This document shows, piece after piece, positions 5,547-11,324 of a stretch of 11,324 bases of DNA. The stretch spans positions 1-11,324 of the forward strand of contig MHWG01000006.1 of the NCBI GenBank assembly GCA_001824005.1, read 5' to 3'. The translations under genes and the position numbers were made by a program. Position 1 is the first letter of the stretch. Every line of letters starts with the position of its first letter. The notes beneath the pieces were generated by a model, which saw only the letters and a list, made by a program, of their open reading frames with translations, made no database searches and had not been told where the DNA came from. This stretch comes from Candidatus Zambryskibacteria bacterium RIFCSPLOWO2_01_FULL_47_14. Its GTDB lineage: Bacteria > Patescibacteria > Paceibacteria > UBA9973 > Zambryskibacteraceae.

Positions 5547-7103
5547 CTACACCACAGCTTTGCGTTTTTCCTCATCCCTCTCGCGCTGAAGCGCGCTTAT
5601 CTTTTTGAGCATCTTCTCGTCGCCTTCTACCATGTTCAGACGTAACAGAGCTATTTCTTCATCAAGCTCATCAATTCTCATTAGGGTGGAGAGCTCTTCT
5701 TTGTGCTTGCGGAGATCTTTATCCTCCGGATTCTCTTTGAGTAACTCAATTACCTCATGATACTCGTCAGCCCGGGAAATCTTTTTGACCCTCTCCGCAC
5801 CAAGGTCAGACCTTTGGGAATCGTATTTAAGGTCTGACCTTTTAACCTTCTTCAAGTCCTCCCAGATTACCTCTTCTTTGATGCCGGTCTTCTTGGCAAT
5901 AAGCGAAACGAAGTGCGAACGCTCGATCGAGCTCTCAAGCAGAACGAGAAGCGACAAAATTTTCTTCTCGATAATCTTGCCGAGCTTTCTTCGGTCTTTC
6001 TCTCCTTCGATCGCGAGATCGAGGAAATGCTCGATGGCGGGCTTCGCTTCTCGCAAAATGTTTTTCCATTTTGCGGGATCAGCCTTCGCTAGATCTGCGG
6101 GATCGTTGTTTAAAGGTAGCTTCGCTACCTTTACTTCCAAACCGAGCGAGAGAGCGAGTTCTGCAGACTTCTCGGCGGCAGAGGCACCGGCCTTGTCTCC
6201 GTCGAATGCGAGTATTATCCGCTTCGAAAGTTTCTTCAGCCGCCCGAGATGATGCTGGGTGAAGGCGGTGCCAGACGATGCAATAGCATTGTCAACTCCT
6301 GCCTGATGACTCATAACGAGATCTATCTGCCCCTCGACCAGGACCGCGTAATCCTTGCGCCTGATTTTGTCCTTGGCCTTGTCCAGACCATAGAGCACCT
6401 CATGCTTCTTGAAGACGATTGAGTCCGGGCTGTTGAGATACTTCGGCTCTGTCTCTTTGCTCAAAGCTCTGCCGGAAAAAGCAATCACATTCCCGGAAGA
6501 ATCTCGCAGAGGAAAAATCAATCTGTCTCGGAAGGTGTCGTACGGACTCTTCTTTTCTACCGGCTTGATTAATCCAGCCTTGAAAAGAATTTCTTCTTTG
6601 TAACCTAAGGCGAGAAGATGCGAATAGAGCGCGCGCCACTCGGCCGGAGCGTAGCCCAAGTTCCAGATCTTGATCGATTCTTCGCTTATGCCGCGGCTCT
6701 TAAAATACTTCTTCGCTTCAGAATTTTTCTCAAGCTCTTCTTTGAAGAAGCTCTCAGTAACTTCGAGCACTTCGAGAATTTTCTCCTTCTCCGAACGTTC
6801 GACACTGCTCTGTGGCGAGTACCTTTGGAGCTCGACACCCGCTTTGTCGGCGAGAATTTTGAGCGCCTCCTTGAACTCCAATCCTTCAGTTTGTTCGACG
6901 AAGGTGAAGATGTCTCCCTTGGCTCCGCAACCGAAACAATAATAGCTCTGACGCGCAGGCGAAACGAAAAACGAAGGGGTCTTCTCACTATGGAATGGGC
7001 AACGACCTTTTAGACTTTGGCCCGCTTTCGCAAGTTTGACGTATCCTCCGATAATCTCGGCTATGTCTAGCCGCTCTTTGATTTTTTCGACATCGCTTCC
7101 CAT
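5547..7103 (-). CDS. dnaG: DNA primase DnaG
   Basis: 518 aa; makes RNA primers at the replication fork. The N-terminal zinc domain shows C35-x2-H38 and C56-x2-C59 (CPFH...CFGC). The RNA polymerase/TOPRIM core shows RDRLIFPLRD (192-201), the TOPRIM Glu E257 in VEGQID (commonly VEGY.D), GTAFT (278-282), and the metal-binding D301-G-D303 in FDGDKAG. The C-terminus is short and charged (after about 440, likely coiled), unlike the roughly 150-residue DnaB-binding domain that gives many bacterial primases their usual length near 600. The start at 7103 matches the family N-terminus (SDVEKIKERLDI) and overlaps the rpoC end by 37 nt. A pair of palindromic repeats is inserted at residues 421-434, between the core and the tail. 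Confidence 0.96.
   Translation of the reverse strand: MGSDVEKIKERLDIAEIIGGYVKLAKAGQSLKGRCPFHSEKTPSFFVSPARQSYYCFGCGAKGDIFTFVEQTEGLEFKEALKILADKAGVELQRYSPQSSVERSEKEKILEVLEVTESFFKEELEKNSEAKKYFKSRGISEESIKIWNLGYAPAEWRALYSHLLALGYKEEILFKAGLIKPVEKKSPYDTFRDRLIFPLRDSSGNVIAFSGRALSKETEPKYLNSPDSIVFKKHEVLYGLDKAKDKIRRKDYAVLVEGQIDLVMSHQAGVDNAIASSGTAFTQHHLGRLKKLSKRIILAFDGDKAGASAAEKSAELALSLGLEVKVAKLPLNNDPADLAKADPAKWKNILREAKPAIEHFLDLAIEGEKDRRKLGKIIEKKILSLLVLLESSIERSHFVSLIAKKTGIKEEVIWEDLKKVKRSDLKYDSQRSDLGAERVKKISRADEYHEVIELLKENPEDKDLRKHKEELSTLMRIDELDEEIALLRLNMVEGDEKMLKKISALQRERDEEKRKAVV
5802..5841. repeat. Pair of 13-bp palindromic repeats inside dnaG
   Basis: AAGGTCAGACCTT (5802-5814) and its exact reverse complement AAGGTCTGACCTT (5829-5841) lie 14 nt apart; each is itself a palindrome around one central base. 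They can form one 13-bp hairpin or two small ones, and encode the repeated RSDL peptides at residues 421-434. Confidence 0.7.
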
Positions 7104-10100
7104 ATGAGTTTTTCCTTGTAACCGCCTTTGAAGCCGGTTCCGGCTGGAATCAAGCGACCGATAATGACGTTTTCCTTAAGGCCGACAAGCTGGTCTTCGA
7201 CTCCCTTGATGGCGGCCTGGATCAATACGCGCGGCGTGTGTTGGAAGGAAGCGGCCGAGAGGAAGCTTGCACGTGAGAGCGACACCTCAGTGATGCCCAT
7301 GATAACCGGATCGGCCTTGATCTCTTCAAGACCCTGACTCTTGAGCGCTTCGTTGGTCTCGACCATCTCGGAAATCTCGATAACGTCTCCCTTGGTGAAG
7401 TGAGAACCGCCGGCACCATTTACCCTTCGTCGCGAGAACATCTGGCGCACAATGAGTTCAATATGCTTCCTCGCCACTGCGGCGCCCTGAAGCTCGTAGA
7501 GCTTGGAAACTTCGTGGATGATGTAGTTCTCGGTCTTTTCCCGGCCGGCGTAGCGGAAGAGCTCATCGAGATCTGCCGAACCGTCGGTGAGAATATCGCC
7601 CTTAGCGACTTCTTGGCCCGGCCGGACCAGAATGCTTCGCAAAGAAGAAATGGCGTATTCGTTATCCAATTTCTTCCCTTTAGTTTCGCCTGCTTCCGGC
7701 GATACAACCACAAGGCGGTCAGCACCAACTGACTTAATTTCAGTAATAATACCGCTTATATGGCTTATAACCGCCGGGGTCTTGGGCTTCCTTTTCTCGA
7801 AAATTTCTTCGACGCGAGGAAGACCAGCGGTAATGTCGCCTCCGGCAGAAGCAATGCCTCCGGCGTGGAAGGTGCGCATCGTAAGCTGGGTGCCCGGCTC
7901 ACCGATGGCCTGGGCGGCAACAGTGCCGACCGCTTCGCCGAGCTCTATTACCTTATTATTGCCGAGATCGGTACCGTAGCATTTGACGCAAATGCCGTGA
8001 ATGGACTTGCATCCCAATGGCGAGCGCACAGAAACTGATTCAATCTCCGATTTGTCGATGATTTCCGCATCATGCTTGGTGATAAAGTGGCCGCGCTTGA
8101 AGACTATTTCTCCATTGCCGAGAACGACATCGGCGGCCAGATAGCGACCTTTGATATTTCTTGAGAGCGGAATCTCGATGCCTGAAGCGGTTCTCTTGTG
8201 AATTATGGTGCCTTCTTTTGTGCCGCACTCCTCCTCCGTAATTATCTCATCTTGCGCCACATCGAAGAGGCGGCGCGTCAGGTAGCCGGCTTTGGCGGTA
8301 TTGAGCGCCGTGTCGGTGAGACCTTTCCTCGAACCGTGCGTGGTAATGAAGTATTCCAGCGGAGTTAATCCTTCCTTATAGTTCGATGTAATCGGGAATT
8401 CGAGTGATTCGCCGGTAACATTTTGGATAATGCCTTTCATGCCGGCCATCTGATTTAGATTCCCCAGCGATCCTCTGGCGCCGGAATAAGTCATATCGTA
8501 AACAGAATCCTTGATGCCGAGTGTCCCGGGAATAAGCTTCTCGACTTCGCCCTTGATGTTCTGCCAGATCTCGACTGACTTGGCAACGCGTTCATTCTCG
8601 GAGAGAAGACCTTCGTGATACTGGTTTACCACCTCGCTTACCATGGTGCGACCCTTATCGATAAGATTTTTCTTACCTTCCGGAACCTTCACATCCGAGA
8701 GTCCCCAGGTAACGCCGGAGTAAGTGGCATAGCGGAAGCCGAAACTCTTCAATTTATCCATAATTGCCGGAATTTGATCGATGCCGTAGCGCTCGATCAA
8801 ATTGTCGATCAATTCAGAGACCTTCTTTCTGTCCATCTCGTGATTGATGTAGGGATAATCCTTAGGCAAGACAGCGTTGAAGAGTAGCCGGCCCACCGAC
8901 GTTTCGAAAATCTTGCTTTCGAATTGCTTGTACCTCTCGGTCTCCGATGGCATGACGTGAATCTTGGCGCGCAGATCTATGACGCCGAAATCGTAGGCCA
9001 AAATCGCGCTATTGGGATTCGAATAATAGCGGCCCTCCCCTTTTTCACCCGAGATGATTCTCGTCATCCAGTATGAGCCGAGCACGATGTCAAGAAGTTT
9101 CGCAACTATTGTCGGCTCGCCATTGCCTGGCTTCAAGATGTTTTTGTCCGCAGCCATGACGAGCCTGGCTTCGGCTTGAGCTTCTTCGGATAATGGAACG
9201 TGCACAGCCATCTGGTCTCCGTCGAAGTCAGCGTTGAAAGCGGTGCAGACCAAAGGGTGAAGCTGGACGGCATTGCCCTCAATAAGCACCGGTTGGAAGG
9301 CCTGGATACCAAGGCGGTGAAGAGTGGGTGCGCGATTCAGCAATACGTATTTACCGCGGATAACTTCTTCGAGAATGGCCCAAACTTCCGGAATCTGATC
9401 TTCGATGAGTCGCCTAGCGCCGGGGATGTTATAGGAAAGTTCTTTCTTCAACAGTTCCGAAATAATGAACGGTTTGAAGAGTTCAAGCGCCATGTGCTTA
9501 GGCAGACCGCATTGGTGAAGCTTCAAATCCGGACCGACCACGATGACCGAGCGGCCAGAATAATCGACACGCTTACCCAAGAGATTCTGGCGGAACAGGC
9601 CGCGTTTGCCCTTGAGATTGTCAGAGAGCGATTTGAGCAGCCGGCGCTGGCTCTGATTGCCCGCAATCGAGGAGTGACGGATGGTGTTGTCGATGAGCGC
9701 ATCCACCGCTTCTTGAAGAATTCTTTTCTCATTCCTTAGGATTACGTCCGGCGCATTGATTTCCTTGAGCTTCTTCAATCGGTTGTTCCTGTTGATGACG
9801 CGGCGATAGAGGTCGTTGACATCGCTCGTAGCATAGCGGCCGCCGTCTAAAGGCACCATCGGGCGGATTGCCGGAGGGATGACAGGTACGCGTATAAGGA
9901 ACATCCACTCCGGACGAATCGAGGAATTGATCATCCACTGCACGGTCGAAAGGCGTTTGTTGAGGCGCACCACTTCGGTCGAAGGAGCCTTTAGAAGCTC
10001 GGCTTCGAGCTCACTGGAAAGTTTCTTGAGATCAATCTTCTTCAAAATGTCGTAGATGGCTTCGGCACCAATGCCCGCTTCGAAGACGGTCGGATACTTC

Positions 10101-10726
10101 ATACTCGAGCGATGGAACTCGATTTCATTTAGCACCCGGCCCGGGATCAAAGAGTCGATGTCGCGCTTGGTCGCCAGAGCAAGCTCTTTCAACGCCAGTT
10201 TCGCCTTCTCGTCCTGAAGCGTTTTGAACTTAGCCTTGAATTCGGAATCGAGATCCTTCAGCACCTTCTGCTTCTCTTCTTCGGAAACCGAAGTGACGAT
10301 GTAGCCGGCAAAATAAATTACGCGCTCAAGATCGGCGACCGGGATACCCATGACGAGTGAGATTCTCGACGGCACATTTTTGAGAAACCAGATGTGGGAA
10401 ACCGGCGTGGCAAGTTCGATGTGGCCCATGCGCTCGCGACGCACGATCGAGCGAGTTATCTCGACGCCGCATTTCTCGCAGACGATACCCTTGTAGCGGA
10501 TACCTCGATATTTGCCGCAGTAACATTCGAAATCATGATCTGGGCCGAAGATCTTCTCATCGAAAAGGCCGTTCCGCTCGCTTCTTTGCGTCCGGTAGTT
10601 GATGGTCTCGGGCTTGGTCACTTCTCCGTAGGACCATTCACGGATAGCTTCGGGAGAAGCAAGTTTGATCGAGATCGCATCAAAACTCTTGGCCTCCGGT
10701 GGTTGAATATTTTTGTAATTATTCAT
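7067..10726 (-). CDS. rpoC: RNA polymerase beta' subunit
   Basis: 1219 aa, complete. First zinc site C68, C70, C83, C86 (CYCG...CEKC). The active-site loop N498-A-D-F-D-G-D504 holds the three Asp that bind the catalytic magnesium. Second zinc site C834, C906, C913, C916. The trigger-loop and bridge-helix regions are present (for example GEPGTQLTMRTFHAGG). The length fits a beta' without the 188-residue insertion of the E. coli trigger loop. It follows rpoB after 68 AT-rich bases and overlaps dnaG by 37 nt at its 3' end. The ATG at 10726 is chosen because the family N-terminus (FDAISIKLASPEAIREWS) begins a few residues later. No Shine-Dalgarno is visible before it. Confidence 0.98.
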   Translation of the reverse strand: MNNYKNIQPPEAKSFDAISIKLASPEAIREWSYGEVTKPETINYRTQRSERNGLFDEKIFGPDHDFECYCGKYRGIRYKGIVCEKCGVEITRSIVRRERMGHIELATPVSHIWFLKNVPSRISLVMGIPVADLERVIYFAGYIVTSVSEEEKQKVLKDLDSEFKAKFKTLQDEKAKLALKELALATKRDIDSLIPGRVLNEIEFHRSSMKYPTVFEAGIGAEAIYDILKKIDLKKLSSELEAELLKAPSTEVVRLNKRLSTVQWMINSSIRPEWMFLIRVPVIPPAIRPMVPLDGGRYATSDVNDLYRRVINRNNRLKKLKEINAPDVILRNEKRILQEAVDALIDNTIRHSSIAGNQSQRRLLKSLSDNLKGKRGLFRQNLLGKRVDYSGRSVIVVGPDLKLHQCGLPKHMALELFKPFIISELLKKELSYNIPGARRLIEDQIPEVWAILEEVIRGKYVLLNRAPTLHRLGIQAFQPVLIEGNAVQLHPLVCTAFNADFDGDQMAVHVPLSEEAQAEARLVMAADKNILKPGNGEPTIVAKLLDIVLGSYWMTRIISGEKGEGRYYSNPNSAILAYDFGVIDLRAKIHVMPSETERYKQFESKIFETSVGRLLFNAVLPKDYPYINHEMDRKKVSELIDNLIERYGIDQIPAIMDKLKSFGFRYATYSGVTWGLSDVKVPEGKKNLIDKGRTMVSEVVNQYHEGLLSENERVAKSVEIWQNIKGEVEKLIPGTLGIKDSVYDMTYSGARGSLGNLNQMAGMKGIIQNVTGESLEFPITSNYKEGLTPLEYFITTHGSRKGLTDTALNTAKAGYLTRRLFDVAQDEIITEEECGTKEGTIIHKRTASGIEIPLSRNIKGRYLAADVVLGNGEIVFKRGHFITKHDAEIIDKSEIESVSVRSPLGCKSIHGICVKCYGTDLGNNKVIELGEAVGTVAAQAIGEPGTQLTMRTFHAGGIASAGGDITAGLPRVEEIFEKRKPKTPAVISHISGIITEIKSVGADRLVVVSPEAGETKGKKLDNEYAISSLRSILVRPGQEVAKGDILTDGSADLDELFRYAGREKTENYIIHEVSKLYELQGAAVARKHIELIVRQMFSRRRVNGAGGSHFTKGDVIEISEMVETNEALKSQGLEEIKADPVIMGITEVSLSRASFLSAASFQHTPRVLIQAAIKGVEDQLVGLKENVIIGRLIPAGTGFKGGYKEKLIWEAMSKKSKSG
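7113..7117 (-). promoter_or_regulatory. Shine-Dalgarno-like site for dnaG
   Basis: AAGGA on the minus strand, 9 nt before the dnaG ATG and inside the rpoC coding sequence. It is the only clear Shine-Dalgarno-like sequence before any gene here and supports the overlapping start at 7103. Confidence 0.45.
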
Positions 10727-10802
10727 CCCGTTAGAAGTTACTTTGATTAAGTTTATAATTTAAAATTTTCATTAAAGTATATTGAGTTAGACTTCTAATG
10801 GG
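10727..10802 (-). repeat. Inverted repeat bracketing the rpoB-rpoC gap
   Basis: On the plus strand, CCCGTTAGAAGT (10727-10738) and ACTTCTAATGGG (10791-10802) are reverse complements except for one position. In the minus-strand mRNA they would form a 12-position stem with one mismatch around about 52 AT-rich nt. One arm contains the rpoB stop and the other directly touches the rpoC ATG. No convincing promoter or terminator is visible in the gap. Confidence 0.5.
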
Positions 10803-11324
10803 ATTCATGTTTATGGTCTTCCGGTTTCTTATTAAGCTTCACATCGAGTGCGAGTCCGCGCAGATTGTTCAAAAGCACGTTGAACGACGCCGGCAAATGC
10901 GGTTCGGGAATTTTCTCGCCCTTGACGATAGCGTCGAAAGCAGCCGAGCGGCCGAGAATGTCGTCAGATTTTATAGTAAGCATTTCGCGCAAAGTGTAGC
11001 CCGCGCCATGGCCCAAGAGCGCCCAGACCTCCATTTCTCCGAAGCGCTGGCCTCCGTTCTGGGCCTTGCCTCCGAGCGGCTGTTGAGTAATGAGCGAGTA
11101 CGGACCGATCGAACGCATATGGATCTTGTCTTCAACCATGTGATGGAGCTTCATCACGTACATATAACCGATGGCAATATCCTGGTCGAAGGCCTCGCCC
11201 GTCCTGCCATCGAAAAGTTTGACTTTGCCGCTTTCCGGAAAACCAGCTTTGACAAGCTCTTCCTTGATCTCGTCTTCGCTAGCGCCGGTGAAAGGCGGTA
11301 CGATGGCCTGATAATTCAGAGTGT
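10795..11324 (-). CDS. rpoB: RNA polymerase beta subunit, C-terminal part
   Basis: The frame stays open to the window edge, giving about 176 residues of the beta C-terminus; the start lies outside. Recognisable conserved stretches are [35 protein letters not shown], and [22 protein letters not shown], which form the switch and clamp region that contacts beta'. The apparent ATG at 11163 is internal. It reads directly into rpoC as the usual rpoBC operon. The extreme C-terminus is Lys/His-rich (DHKHESH). Confidence 0.97.
   Translation of the reverse strand, partial: TLNYQAIVPPFTGASEDEIKEELVKAGFPESGKVKLFDGRTGEAFDQDIAIGYMYVMKLHHMVEDKIHMRSIGPYSLITQQPLGGKAQNGGQRFGEMEVWALLGHGAGYTLREMLTIKSDDILGRSAAFDAIVKGEKIPEPHLPASFNVLLNNLRGLALDVKLNKKPEDHKHESH

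Noticed and set aside
9200..9739. 179-codon open frame on the + strand opposite rpoC
   Set aside because: It lies wholly antisense to a highly conserved part of rpoC including the active-site region, shows no domain features, and is explained by codon bias of the true gene.

Overview
The window reads as a piece of a Candidate Phyla Radiation (Patescibacteria, probably Parcubacteria-like) chromosome. This is inferred from compact gene packing with overlapping ends, near-absence of Shine-Dalgarno sequences, a short DnaG, a Lys-rich sigma factor tail, a membrane-anchored DsbA of a type common in that group, and short low-complexity or palindromic repeats inside reading frames. No 16S rRNA or other decisive marker is present, so the lineage is not proven. 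The standard genetic code fits every gene.

Left part (1-1274, + strand): the 3' part of a histidyl-tRNA synthetase-like gene (hisS), then, 2 nt later, a small DEDD-type 3'-5' exonuclease-like protein. The HisRS-like protein is unusual. It keeps class II motifs 2 and 3 and the HisA motif, but lacks most of the insertion domain and the whole anticodon-binding domain.

Intergenic region (1275-1692, about 420 nt): the most interesting non-coding stretch. Three consecutive perfect-stem hairpins (1278-1412) are followed by what looks like a complete minus-strand small RNA gene. It has a near-consensus sigma-70 promoter (TTGACA, 17 nt, TAAGAT), a GC-rich structured body of about 160 nt and an intrinsic terminator. 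I could not match it to a known RNA family.

Middle part (1693-4237, + strand): a tightly overlapped three-gene cluster. It encodes a PAP2 phosphatase (probably undecaprenyl-pyrophosphate phosphatase-like), a membrane-anchored DsbA-like thiol oxidoreductase, and a DUF2779-type protein that joins a Cas4/RecB-like PD-(D/E)XK region with a DEDD exonuclease domain. The first two genes have extended -10 boxes 9-10 nt before the ATG, suggesting nearly leaderless mRNAs.

Right part (4307-11324, - strand): the housekeeping run rpoB (3' part), rpoC, dnaG, rpoD, transcribed toward the middle cluster and converging with it at about 4240-4306. RNA polymerase beta, beta', the primary sigma factor and primase are therefore together, with rpoC/dnaG overlapping by 37 nt and dnaG/rpoD separated by 17-19 nt.

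Repeats: related elements beginning ACCCCCTC follow the stop codons of both + strand gene groups. Related CAAC-rich tracts interrupt the dsbA-like and DUF2779 genes, palindromic AAGGTC(A/T)GACCTT pairs interrupt dnaG, and a 15-bp direct repeat builds the Lys-rich tail of RpoD.
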